From Erpobdella octoculata (taxonomy: Eukaryota; Annelida; Clitellata; Hirudinida; Erpobdellidae): DNA of 64,000 bases. Shown one piece after another: positions 1 to 11,199 of the stretch. Position 1 is the stretch's first letter. Each line of letters begins with the position of its first letter. Position numbers and translations under genes: made by a program. The DNA lies in contig OZ022239.1 in NCBI GenBank assembly GCA_963978895.1, positions 34,611,042 to 34,675,041 of the forward strand. Reading direction: 5' to 3'. The notes below the pieces were generated by a model. The model did no database searches and had not been told where the DNA came from. It worked only from the letters and a program-made list of their open reading frames with translations.

Positions 1-584
1 TCCAGGGCATGTGGTAATATTATATTTAAACAAGTGAAGCAAAAAACAAAGTTTTATAAAACCACACTTTTATATTTTTACACTATACAATATACATAAA
101 CAACGAGCATATTAGCATAGACAATAAATAGTTCGACGAAAATATCACAAACAATTATTTTATTAAATTTTGTCCAATCGATCCGAAAATTTGATAGTTA
201 ATCTAGCTCATCGGGAAGTTAGTTTAAAATCGATTGCAAAATTTGACTACAGACAGACAGAGAAGTCAAGCTAAGTAAAAGTGTGTAAATATGAAGTATT
301 ATATCTAAAACTTGGGGTGTTTTTATTATTATATCTAGAACATTTTAATGCAAATTTCAAGGTATTTTAAATCAGTGGTATTTATAGTTGTTCTGCCAGA
401 AGCATCAACAAGTATCGGAAGGTGAAATGACTATGAATATACATAAATGGCCCAAGTACTTAATAATCTGTAAGTAATTATTATTATTTTTACATTTTAA
501 GATTTCTCTATACTGTATTGTTGTGTTTTTGTAAAAATGTGCTCTGCAAATAAAATTACTTATTTATTCTTGTTTATTATTATT
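1..584. other. AT-rich non-coding stretch
   Basis: No coding-like frame is visible. The segment around 225-290 (TTGATTGCAAAATTTG followed by repeated ACAGACAG) resembles the interior of the dispersed repeat at 17320-17400 and 35390-35460, so it is probably a diverged fragment of that family. Confidence 0.5.
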
Positions 585-1038
585 AGGGCTGTGCCGGTAT
601 ACCGGCCGGTTTTTGGCAATACCGGTTCCGCCGGTATAAAGGGTGCCGGTATTGAACAATCGGCATTCAGCACATCACGCATAAAAAGGCAAAAAAGTTA
701 AAGACCTACAGGAGCAGTAAGGGCAGTGCAATTTACCTGTATGCGCATTGTTTGCTACACTTCAACTACGGACAACGGTTCTTAGCAAAAGCATAGCACT
801 AATGGTCTAGTACTGTTTCGCTTTGTTAACTGAACTATGACTAATTGTAATTTAGTTTAGTTTAGTTTTATCGTCCGAGTTGGCATTACCGCGGACGGTA
901 ACACTAACGCACTTTAAAACACTACTATTTCTAGCCTTTTTCAGGCTTTCGACATTATACCGGTACCTGTACCGGTATTACCGGTTTTTGGCTCGGAAAT
1001 ACCGGTACCGGCAGAAAAAAACCATACCAGCACAGCCC
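585..1038. mobile_element. hAT-like MITE with CCGGTA-rich ends
   Basis: The two ends are inverted copies: the left begins AGGGCTGTGCCGGTAT and the right, read on the minus strand, AGGGCTGTGCTGGTAT. Both subterminal zones carry many copies of ACCGGT/CCGGTA, as hAT transposase-binding ends often do. It lies in a TTA microsatellite, so the target duplication cannot be fixed exactly; ends may shift by a few bases. The interior has no transposase, so it is a non-autonomous element. Confidence 0.7.

Positions 1039-1091
<53 letters not shown>
1039..1091. repeat. (TTA)n microsatellite
   Basis: About 17 TTA units directly abut the right end of the preceding element; a few units also precede its left end, so the element landed in this array. 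Confidence 0.9.
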
Positions 1092-1479
1092 ATCCTACTC
1101 GGATTACAGATTGCCATTAGACGACGTAGTAGTTCTGAGTGCGGAGAGTTTAATTAAAATGCGGTTTTCACTTTAATATGTTCAGATAGGCAAACATAAA
1201 AGAATTGATCGAAAAAAAAAATTTTTGAAAGTCAAAATTTTGAATTTTCAGCTTTTGAAAAATTTGCGCGATTTTACATTTTTCGAATAATAAGCCGAAT
1301 TAAAAGCGTTAAAGAGCTGAAATTTTCAGTAACCACTTAAAAAAACGTATTATTTACTATTATTCTAAGTAAATTTAATTATTTTAATTATATTTTGAGT
1401 TTCGTAAAAAAAGGCACTTAGACCACTATACTGAAGCATCTGACACAAAGCTCGAATATGAGTTCTCGATACACTCAAG
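1092..1479. other. AT-rich stretch, nothing recognised
   Basis: No gene, RNA or clear element was seen. Confidence 0.4.
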
Positions 1480-2600
1480 TTTTTTAATTTACTTTTCTCG
1501 AATATCTTTTCAACCGCTTGATAGTTTCTTACCAAATTTCATACAATAAACATATTGTTACTATTTAAAATAAATGTGAATTTACAACTTTGTAGCTCAA
1601 CGATTAATGCCAAAATAAAGATATTTCATAAACGGTTAGGTCTATATTAGCTTCGTTTCGTCGGTTTTTCACGAATAACGCCCAAACCGCTTGAAATATT
1701 TCATCCAAACTTTACATGTTAAAACCTTAACTAATTCGTAAAAAAAGCCAAAAATTTGAGTTTTGAAGGTCAACATTTACAGCCATGGTAAAGATATTTA
1801 AGTAATGGTTAGCACTCGTGCAATTTTTTGGCTCGATTTTTCGCCAATAAAATTTTAACCAATTAATATTTCTCAACCAAATTTGAGGCAGTAATAGAAA
1901 GAGTAATTTAAGACAGTTATCTGTAACTGTAGTTTTATAGGTCATCCATTAACTGTTTAATTGATAAAAATACTTTTATTCCGTACAGTGAATATCTTTT
2001 TTACCAATTGAAGATTTTTAACCATACTTGATATTCGAAAAATGATAGTAATTTTTAATACGTTTCTTTAGATTATTAAATTTTAACGTTGTAGCTAAAC
2101 GTTTAATGTTAAATTTAAGCTACAGTATATTTTGTAAAGTGTACGGTTTCAATGAAGCTTTCGGTCCTTTGTTTTAAGTAAATAAGTTTTAAACAAAAGC
2201 GAATTTTTTAACCAAACTTCATAGGATGAAACTTTAGATAATTTTGGACAATTATCTGAATTTATTGTTTTGTAGCTCAACATTTAACAATATAGGGAAT
2301 TAAAATGTTAACAAAGGTGATTTCATTGCTTTGCTTCAATAATTTTTAAACTAATTAAAAGTTAGTGACCAAATTTTATATTTTTTCAACCTAGCTTTTT
2401 CTGAATGAGTATTTAAAGTTTTAACTTTATAGTTGCACGACTAGTGCTAAATAAAAACCTTTTCATTTAAGGTATAATTAATAAATTTTGACAAAAAAAT
2501 TTTTTTTTAGAGAGTTAAGCTATCCATCAAATTAAATTGTTTGTACTTAAAATGATAAATCAATTTTATCTATTTAAAGAGATATTAGAAGAAACTCCTG
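1480..2600. repeat. Degenerate tandem repeat, unit about 165 bp
   Basis: Two landmarks recur together. One is a block like AACCAAATTTCATA after a run such as CCGCTTGA or CCAATTGA (near 1510, 1690, 1860, 2010, 2195, 2360). The other is a block like TTTGTAGCTCAACGTTTAA (near 1590, 1765, 1925, 2085, 2265, 2430). Spacings are about 160-180 bp, giving six or more diverged units. No open frame persists. This could be an old satellite or the decayed tandem body of a transposon. Confidence 0.6.
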
Positions 2601-2985
2601 TAAACAATTTTTTTGAAAATTTAAAAATTGTAGCGCGCAAATATCTCACATTTTAAGAATTATGATGGTTTCCAATAAAATTATGAAAATTAAAAATTAA
2701 TTAAGATTTCAGAGATACACCCTTCTGTCTATTTATAAACTTTATGTTAATAATGTCGATTTTTGGCTTCTGATTCGTTATAAAATATCACGTGCTTATA
2801 TACGTATGATAAGTCAATAGTTGCTTGCAATATAATATATTTTATTTTTATCGGAAAAATTGTTCCGTTAAACTTTAAACCCCACTTAAAAGAGTTTTTT
2901 AACAAGTTTTAAAGTAAAATTTAAAGAGCAAGTTGTTTTATTGAATTCAATAACTTTTTGGTGTAACAACCCTCCCGGTACCTGG
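2601..2985. other. AT-rich stretch, nothing recognised
   Basis: No gene or clear element was seen. Confidence 0.4.
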
Positions 2986-3130
2986 AAAGATGAGACATGG
3001 ACTACTAGTCACTACTAGTCAACTAGACTAGTCAGTACTAGTGACTACTTTGAAAAACTTGAAAAAGACATACATAAGGACCTAGTGACATAATCTATAG
3101 TAGTCTAGTCTAGTGTAAGTGTAGTAGTGT
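2986..3130. repeat. ACTAGT-rich palindromic patch
   Basis: Repeated ACTAGTC/GACTAGT words on both strands make short self-complementary runs. The style resembles the subterminal repeats of the hAT elements at 585 and 9790, but no matching partner end or target duplication was found. Confidence 0.45.
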
Positions 3131-3960
3131 AGTCCTAATGACATACAAATTTTATTTAAAAGCATTTGTGTTTTGTTCACCATTGGTCCAAAATGAGATC
3201 TTAATAAAGAAAGTTGATGAAAAGGTGAGAGATTATAAGACAAGAACACATGATTGTTTGTATCGAGGATGTCACGGTATATTATGGTGATAAATAATTT
3301 ATAACTTAATTTAATGATGGTTACTGGTGATTGAAAATGATGAAACTACTTAGACTTAGTAACTGATATGATGAATGAGTGATAGAAGACAAACTAAGAT
3401 TAACATGATAAGGGAAATAAAATACTATGATTTAAAATAATTTAGATTTATTGTAAATTAAAATAATTAGATGATAATGTGTCTTAGACAATTGAATCAC
3501 AGCAATTTGTGATTGATAACATTTTTGATGAGAATTTAAAGTTATCTTTAGTGGTTCTGGAATTGAGAAAGAGCAGGTATTATAAGAATTAGTTCAAAAA
3601 CTTTGTGACAGTTTTATAGCATATACTATATTTGCTGAAGTGAAAAAAATGATATTTTACATTACCATCTTTTGATTTTTTTTCTTATACTTTTCCCATA
3701 ATTTTGACAGCATCTTATTCTCACCCAAGTTTCTAGCTTTGAATTTAACCTATGTGCCACAATTTTCAACTTTTCACAATCTTGCACATACCAGGGAAAT
3801 AAGTCAAACAATATTGAAATTAAATTATTTCAAAAATGTAAAAACTAACAGTATGTTGAAACAAAATGTACAAAAGCAACACATGACCAAAAAAAGGTTT
3901 ACATGCAAAACTTGAACAAGATGAAAGAAAAAGTAATTTATATGCAATAAAAAATTAAAC
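3131..3960. other. AT-rich stretch, nothing recognised
   Basis: No gene was seen. The last part (from about 3865) has loose ATGTACAAAA words that foreshadow the minisatellite that follows. Confidence 0.4.
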
Positions 3961-4998
3961 AACATAAAAAATGTACAAAAAGCTTACACGGGAAACTGAA
4001 AGAAAATGAAATGTACAAAAACAATTAAACAGGAAGTTGAAAGAAAATAAAATGTACAAAATCGCTTATACGGGAAGCTGAAAGAAATTAAATGTACAAA
4101 AGCGCTTACACTGGAAGCTGAAAGAAAATGAAATGTACAAAAACGATTACACGGAAAGTTGAAAGAAGATAAAATGTACAAAATCGCTTACACGGGAAGC
4201 TGAAAGAAAATGAAATGTACAAAATCGCTTACACGGGAAACTGAAAGAAAATGAAATGTACAAAATCGATTAGACGGAAAGCTGAAAGAAGATAAAATGT
4301 ACAAAAACGATTACACGGGAAACTGAAAGAAAATGAAATGTACAAAAGCGCTTACACGGAAAGCTGAAAGAAATTGAAATGTACAAAATCGCTTACACTG
4401 GAGGCTGAAAGAAAATGAAATGTACAAAAATGATTACACAGAAAGTTGAAAGAAGATAAAATGTACAAAATCGCTTACACGGGAAGCTGAAAGAAATTGA
4501 AATGTACAAAAGCGCTTACACTGGAAGCCTAAAAAAATGAAATGTACAAAAACGATTACACGGAAAGCTGAAAGAAGATAAAATGTACAAAATCGCTTAC
4601 ACGGGAAACTGAAAGAAAATGAAATGTACAAAATCGCTTACACGGGAAACTGAAAGAAAATGAAATGTACAAAAACGATTAGACGGAAAGCTGAAAGAAG
4701 ATAAAATGTACAAAATCGCTTACATGGGAAACTGGAAGAAAATGAAATGTGCAAAATCTCTTACATGGAAAGCTGAAAGAAATTGAAATGTACAAAAGCG
4801 CTTACACGGGAAGCTGAAAGAGAATAAAATGTACAAAAACGATTACACGGAAAGCTGAAAGAAGATAAAATTTACAAAATCGCTTACACGGGAATCTGAA
4901 AGAAAATGAAATGTACAAAATCGTTTACACGGAAATCTGTAAGAAAATAAAATGTACAAAATCGCTTACACGGGAAGCTGAAAGAAAAAACTGTACAA
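3961..4998. repeat. 41-bp minisatellite, about 25 copies
   Basis: The unit is an ATGTACAAAA block, then CGCTTACAC or CGATTACAC, then GGGAAGCTGAAAG and an A-rich link. Successive copies start 41 bp apart (for example 4211, 4252, 4293). At least two variants (CGCTTACACGGGAA and CGATTACACGGAAA) are interspersed, so copies have been homogenised unevenly. The minus-strand open frames across it are by-products of the period. Confidence 0.95.
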
Positions 4999-5315
4999 AA
5001 CTGTAGATCGTCTTAAGATAAATTAAATATTGAAAATGTAGAAGAGAAGTATTTTAATCCTTTGTTTCTTAAATGTAAATTAGTTATAGTAAATGGTCGA
5101 GGAGTCCGACAAGTTAAACCTTCATCGATAGCACCTACCTGTATTCCTTTCGACAATTTTATCCTGCATACACCAAAAGTCATGATATCTTACAACTTTT
5201 TTTATCAATAGTTAATTTTTTGCTAGGGCCAGTTATTTTTAAAAAATTGTCATTATTAGGGTGCAGAGTTAGAGGGTTACATGCATTAATTTCAGTTACA
5301 TTAGAATCTATGTTA

Positions 5316-5579
5316 TTAGTTATTAACATTCAGATCATTATAAATATTTTCGGAATGACAAAGTTTAACATGCATATCCATTCTGATTACATTCACATTG
5401 CAAAATTTGCACGTTTTCCTATCTTTTGTATTCCCAGTCTTCCGTCTTTTGTAGTCGGCTGGGGAAGTTACCGGAGCAATGGGATTTTCGACCTTGTGTT
5501 TTTTGCTGCGCAAGTGAGGAGGCAACTTAGAAAAAAATTTGTGGCACAGTGGACACTCAAATTTTTTCCGTTGTTTTAC
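5316..5579 (-). CDS. Zinc-finger gene, exon 2
   Basis: Eighty-seven codons plus a TAA stop; the acceptor AG is at 5581-5580. It carries both zinc-finger-like motifs. Upstream in the same frame there is no convincing ATG before the first finger, which supports a splice rather than an in-exon start. Confidence 0.6.
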   Translation of the reverse strand, partial: VKQRKKFECPLCHKFFSKLPPHLRSKKHKVENPIAPVTSPADYKRRKTGNTKDRKTCKFCNVNVIRMDMHVKLCHSENIYNDLNVNN

Positions 5580-6350
5580 CTGTAAAAATAATTCTGATTG
5601 ATGAGAGTTTATATATTATGTTTGTCACAGGTATTTATTCAGTTTTGGCTTAATGTTGTAATATTGGTGGTTTTGCCATATATAATAAATTTTGATGCAG
5701 TTGACAACTTCTTTATAACAATTTTTATTAATTGCAGTCTAGCCATAAAACATACAAAAATAAATTAGCTCACCAATGGCAAAGATGCCGACTCTGAATT
5801 TGGAACGAGAGAGCTCTAAAAGTTTTAAGTAAATGCTTTATTTAAGATTTTTAGGGTAAACACTTTTAAAAGGTGAACTGTAATTACTTGACAACAGAAG
5901 CCAAATGAGTGGAAGTAGCTTGCTGGCCAAAACGAGCAGGCAAAACCTGCCACATTAGAACGAAAGAGCTGAAAGTGTTAAGTGAATGCTTCAATTAGGA
6001 TTTTAAATTAAATAACGATTAAGCTCAACACTTTTAAGAGGTGAACTGTAATTACTTGTCAACAGAAGCCAAATGATCCGAAGGAGCTTGCTACAGATTT
6101 TGTTACCAAGGAAACCATGGTGGTATTTCTTAGAGAAAAATGTTAGAAGTTAAAGATGTAATTCCCAGCGGTAGAGACAAATGTTTTACTAAAAATTTAT
6201 GTTTAAATCATAAATAAATTGAATTTTAGATTTCATTTATAAATTTTTAACAGGCGCCATCGGCGTCCAAGAACAACCAAACATTAAGTTAAAAATACTT
6301 ACCTCTATCACTTCACTTTCCAAAATTTCACTCAAGAACGTACGAGACAT
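5316..6350 (-). CDS. Predicted two-exon small zinc-finger protein
   Basis: Not recognised by name. Exon 1 (6350-6303) starts at an ATG and encodes 16 residues, MSRTFLSEILESEVIE, ending at a consensus donor GTAAGT. Exon 2 (5579-5316) begins after a pyrimidine-rich TTTTTACAG acceptor. Both junctions are phase 0 and the joined frame gives 103 residues. Two zinc-finger-like motifs are visible: CPLC followed by H-x5-H (about residues 25-44) and CKFC followed by H-x4-H (about residues 70-88), both with a shorter C-to-H spacer (9) than classical C2H2. The first reads CPLCHKFFSKLPPHLRSKKH. A lysine/arginine-rich linker joins them. Such fingers occur in nuclear DNA-binding proteins and in domesticated or live transposon proteins. 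The gene could be truncated or have further exons. Confidence 0.5.
5808..6093. repeat. Tandem duplication of about 156 bp
   Basis: Two diverged copies (about 5810-5935 and 5966-6093) share GGTGAACTGTAATTACTTG and CAACAGAAGCCAAATGA. The second has a small insertion. They lie in the predicted intron of the zinc-finger gene. Confidence 0.8.
6303..6350 (-). CDS. Zinc-finger gene, exon 1
   Basis: Sixteen codons from ATG at 6350 to a GTAAGT donor at 6302-6297, phase 0. The exon is short, so its support is the consensus donor and the in-frame join to the finger exon. Confidence 0.45.
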
Positions 6351-6482
6351 TATTTCTATCAAACTAACAAACTGAAAACCTAACAGCAAATTTGTCAAGC
6401 TAAAATGACTAAAGGCGGGCTTTGAGAATGCGGGAATATGGTAAGTTAAGTTAAATATGCGAGATGTGCATGATCTCACCAC

Positions 6483-7000
6483 GCAAAACTAATTACTATA
6501 AATTTAATAATTTGGGCGTCTTGATGTGTCATTCTTCTAAGTGTTTTATAGGTAAACGTTCATTTTAACCCAAGAAACAGGAAAGTGGTGAAAAAGGCCA
6601 GTATTAATTATTTCAATCCCGGCGAAAGATATAAGATGACATGTATGCTACATTCTTCATCTGCAAGTTAAGCAAGGCCAAGGTGAGGGCTGCACCCAAG
6701 TTCTTAGGGATACAAATATGCTCACAAGAGCCTTCTCAGTAAATCTTACGTTTGAAGATTTCAGTATTTCCCCTTGAAAACAAAATTGAAGCAATTTATT
6801 GTAAAAAAAACCTAGTTCAGAATGTCTGAAAATGAATTTTTAAACCTTTATCGGAAAGATTATGGCTACGTCTATAGATAATTAAATCCAAAAACATAGG
6901 AGAAACTACACGGAAATTATTTTCTTTATAAATATCTTTTTTCAATAGATTTATTTTTTTTGTTTTATTTAAAAACTAATTTGGACAAGCGAACTCGTTT
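6483..7000. other. Stretch without recognisable gene
   Basis: This would be the 5' flank of the zinc-finger gene on the minus strand. No clear promoter motif or element was seen. Confidence 0.35.
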
Positions 7001-7029
7001 AATTAAGCGCGCATCAAAACCAGGAAATG

Positions 7030-7188
7030 CCAATAGTTCGTCTCAAAGCAAAAACGGTGTCTCAAAGCAAAAACGGCGTCTCAAGGCAGAAAAACGGCGT
7101 CTCACGGCAACTATTCGGCGTCTCAAGGCACGTTGCCTTTAAACGAGGCAACTAACAGCTAAAAACGGCGTCTCAAGGCAGGGTAGAA
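7030..7188. repeat. About 20-bp minisatellite (GGCGTCTCAAGGCA)
   Basis: Six or seven imperfect copies of AAACGGCGTCTCAAGGCA are followed directly by an ATT microsatellite (7189-7219). Confidence 0.85.
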
Positions 7189-7190
7189 TC

Positions 7191-7219
<29 letters not shown>

Positions 7220-7222
<3 letters not shown>

Positions 7223-9781
7223 TATGCAATAAACGTTTCATTTTATTGTCAGATTTTATTTAAGAAATATATTTGTTACATTGTGAGTGCTTTTTGATAT
7301 AACACAAAATGCAGTTGGATTTGTTAATGAAACACATTAATGGATCAGGGCTTGGTCATTTCATATATAAATATAATGAATCGAGGTGGGTTTTTTTGGG
7401 GGGGGACTAGCAGCTCCAATCATCTGTAACTAAATTTCTATGTTTATTTGATAATAATTATATTGCAAAGTAGTTTCTATATATTTTTCATTTATTTCTG
7501 AACACCTACCTATATAGTTCTTCATTTTTTTTTTTTTATTGAAATGCAGTTTTTTTCTCCAGATTTCAACAGATTTAACTTTGAAAACAACAAAAAAGAC
7601 AACACCCCAATAATCATTCCTAAAGAACTACACCTTGAAGGTTCCAATGCATAATAGTATTTCAATTGAATTATATATAAATTGTGAACTAATATACTAG
7701 AAGTATTTGATGAGTAAGGGGCTATCTTTTCAAATCCTTTATATTAACTTCACTGTGTTTGCTCGTTTGCCTGCTTGAGCTCTACGTTGGGACCCTTTGA
7801 CACTTAAAAAAACAAACTTTCGTTATCCAATAAAACTGAATTTGGTTGTTTTATTTGTTTCGCAACTTTACATTTTCTTAAACTTTCAGATCAATTGGAC
7901 AAAATTTGTATGAATTATAGAATAAAACAATTATAACTTTAAATATTTTTAAAAAATTAAAAATTTTCTGTAGAAAAATGAACTATCAGTTTTAACTATC
8001 AGTTTTAAGTTTATTTAGAGAAAATAGTATTTAGTTTTTTTATTTTAAAAATTTAGAATAAAAATTTTTTTTTTTATATTTGAAAGTTTCTTATATTTTC
8101 AATCATCGCATACTTCACATATCAAGTATTAAGAAGACTGCGAATAAGGTTTTTATATTTTATTTATAGACTTATTATCATCAAAAAATAATTTGCAAAC
8201 AATTATTAGCTCCTGAATTATAAAATTATAAAGGATTTTTCAAAAATGAAGTTTTTTAAGGTTCACTTGTTATTATGTCCGTGTATAGGGGGAACGAGTT
8301 ACTTTAAGTGGAAATGAAAAGGTGGGGCTGACGGGCTAACCCGATTTGAAGTCTACATTATACAATTTTTAGTAAAGAAAAATTTTTAAAAGCTCTACGA
8401 ACAAATAGTGGTCTATAAATTAAATTAGCAACTAATTCTTATTTGATGCAAAAGGTGTTAATTATTAAAAAATTTGAAAGTTTTTTCTATTTTACTTAGG
8501 TCAGCTGAATTGGGGAAGAAAGAGAACCATAATACTTGATCTGATTTGATGATATTTTATTCTATCTGTTTTTATCTTTATCTTATATTCATCTTTATTT
8601 CACACTAACATTTCATATACTATAATTCATATTAATTATTATGTGATTTCCCATTGTTCCAATCCAGTTTTTTTTAGCTGCAATACAAATAAAAGTTATC
8701 ATAATTAGTGCAAGTTTTAATGATCTATTACAAATGATCAAAGTCTTTAAATTTTTCAGATCCAAGTATAACATATCAGCTTTTTGCACTCTGTAATCAT
8801 CTGGGCTCACACATACAGTTTGGACATTACACTGCTGACGTTGTTGGGGTGGAGAAGGACAAGTGGTTTCATTTTGACGATGACAGGTTTGTAGACTGTC
8901 TTTGTAAGAAAACGTAGTTATACAGTAGTATATTACAAATATGTTATCCTTAGTAGCTGGGATGTATAGTAGAATATTAAAATTTTGTATATGATGAGCC
9001 AATGTTATGAGTCAATATTTTGTCTTATAAATTTCCGAAGATTAAGCTTACGTAAGTTTTTGAACGGAAATTGCCCTGATGCATATGAACAGAGAATTAT
9101 ATTTTGATAATTGAGTTTCTTTTGTATGATATTTTAATGACTATTCAATAGTGATTTAATAAATTTTAACTTTTTCTGGATAAATTGTTACAAATAAGTT
9201 TTAAGCAATGGAGGTAATTTATCTTTTAATCACGAGTGTTTTCTTGCAGAGTCTACGAAAATAGAGAAATGAACAGAAGGGAAATCTACTCTCCCGATGC
9301 AGTTTTAATCTTTTATTGGAAAAAAACGAAAAATGAAGAGAAATGAAATAATCTAATTTTAAAGCCTTCTCTATGACTTATTAAGGAGCATTAATATTCT
9401 CACTATGTTTACCTATTTTATCTAGTCTCTAACACTTGTTTATGAAAGTTTCGATTGGAAACTCATGCTTATGCTGATGTGTTGTGCCCAGATGAAAAAA
9501 ATTAATTTAAAGAAAACGTTTCTCAAATTAGGTATGACTACCTTTCCCTCCACCAAATTTAGAAGAAAAATTGACTATATTTTTAGAGAAATTACTCAAA
9601 CGCATTTCGCACGCAGAGCATCTGCATGTCTAGAAGAACATGTAACTAAAGTTGATTATTTTATTTTATTTTAATTTTGCAGTAATATTATTCAAGGTAA
9701 GATTATACCAAATGTAGTCAAGAAAAGTAGAATGGTGAGCATTAATAATAACAGATACACTATTAAAACTGAAATTACGAT
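7220..9781. other. AT-rich stretch without a recognised gene
   Basis: Homopolymer-rich, very AT-rich DNA. Open frames here (for example minus 9002-8613 and plus 9465-9674) lack recognisable domains and look like chance. Confidence 0.4.
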
Positions 9782-9789
9782 GTACCTAG

Positions 9790-10552
9790 CAGAGATGTAG
9801 TACTTGGTACTCGTACTCGTACTCGAGTACAACTCGAGTACCGTTTTCAAGTACTCGTACTCGTACTTGTACTCGTACTCGTTATCGTTATTCCACTCAG
9901 TACTCGTACTCGTTATTTCTTTAAGTACTCGTACTCGTACTCGCATATGTGACACCTTCTCTAAAAAAAGTTTGCTTGTTTACTAAACAGTTGTTTGGGA
10001 TAATATTTGTTTATACTTGCTGAACTCTAGTATACAGAGATGTTGTACTTGGTACTCGTACTCGTACCGTTCATCTGGGTCACCCCCACCAGCCAAAAAG
10101 TCAAAGTTGTTTCACAAGTATTCATCGACGTTAGATGACACCTCCCTTAATGTCGATGCACAGTTGACCAGATATCTTGAGATGAGGATCACTGGTGATG
10201 TGGATGATGCACTAACGTTTTGGCAGAATCATTCCAGTGACCTTGACAAACTGTATCACCCAGCACTTCGTGCCTTAAGTATTCCAGCTTCAAGTTCACC
10301 AGTAGAACGTGTGTTCACTGTGTTCAGCCACGGCGGAATAATTTTAAGACCCCCTAGGGCTAAGATGTCGGACTCTAAACTGTCGTCGCTAATTTTTCTG
10401 AAATGTAATAGTTTTTTGATGTAGAATAAACTATTATTTTGTTGACTTTAAAAAGTACTCGCTAAAAATTTCTTGTACTCGTACTCGTACTTGTACTCGA
10501 GACCTCAGTACTCGTACTCGTACTCGGACCATAAGTACTCGCAACATCTCTG
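9790..10552 (+). mobile_element. hAT element with GTACTCG subterminal repeats
   Basis: An 8-bp target duplication GTACCTAG flanks it exactly (9782-9789 and 10553-10560). The ends are inverted: CAGAGATGTAGTACTTGG at left, and CAGAGATGTTGCGAGTACTT at right read on the minus strand. Both ends carry many GTACTCG/CGAGTAC units. A second copy of the left-end sequence lies at about 10035, suggesting an internal duplication or nested copy. The interior keeps only the C-terminal part of a hAT transposase, so the copy is non-autonomous. Confidence 0.88.
10074..10424 (+). pseudogene. hAT transposase C-terminal fragment
   Basis: The frame encodes the end of a hAT-family transposase, including the dimerisation signature around SIPASSSPVERVFTVFSHGG followed by RPPRAKMSD and a terminal LIFLKCNSFLM. 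The N-terminal BED finger and most of the RNase H-like catalytic core are missing. The first ~50 bases of the open frame (10017-10073) come from the terminal repeats, not the gene. Confidence 0.85.
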
Positions 10553-10755
10553 GTACCTAGTCTCTCTCCATCGCTTTCACACTTTGTCCCTAGTGAAACG
10601 CATGTCTCTCTCCTTCTTTTTATATGTTTTTCTCGCTATAATTCTCTCTCTATTATCCTTTCTTACTTTGTTTTGTCTCTTTCTCTTCCTTTCTTTCTTT
10701 TTACTATTTGTGTTTCTCTTCTCTCTTCTTCTCCCTAATATAACGCCGATATTTT

Positions 10756-10807
10756 CCAGGGCCTAAAGCTATAAGCCTTATCAGCCTAATGGTTAATCCG
10801 GCCCTGG
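10756..10807. mobile_element. Short hAT-like MITE remnant
   Basis: A 52-bp segment begins CCAGGGCC and ends GGCCCTGG. The right end, read on the minus strand, starts CAGGGCCGGATTAACC, a typical hAT-type end. Only the two ends survive. Confidence 0.5.
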
Positions 10808-11199
10808 TGATTCGCCAATTTTGAAAATTTGGTTTCCAGGACCTCAAATGTGGGGTGGAAAATAGGGTTATTTGTTTTTTAGAATAACTGCTACTCAACA
10901 ACTGTAAGTGCAACAAATGTAAAAATTAGTATTTAATATTCCAAAATAAATATACACGTGTTTTACCAATTTTTGATAATTTGATTTCCAGGACCTCAAA
11001 CATGTGGTGGAAAAAAGGAATATTTTATTAAAAACTAAAAATGTAAAAGTTTTGCAATTTAGTACCGAGATTATTCTGACAAAATAAAAAAATACATGTT
11101 TTAATAATTTGGTTTCCAGGACTTCAAATGTGGGTTGGAAAATAGGGTATATTTTTCTTAGAATAACGGCCACTCTGAAACTGAAAATACTACAGATAT

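Noticed and set aside
3961..4998. CRISPR-like regular repeats
   Set aside because: Direct tandem copies without unique spacers, in a eukaryotic context: a minisatellite.
5220..5585. Plus-strand 121-codon frame
   Set aside because: It overlaps the minus-strand zinc-finger exon, which has clear motifs; the plus frame is a shadow.
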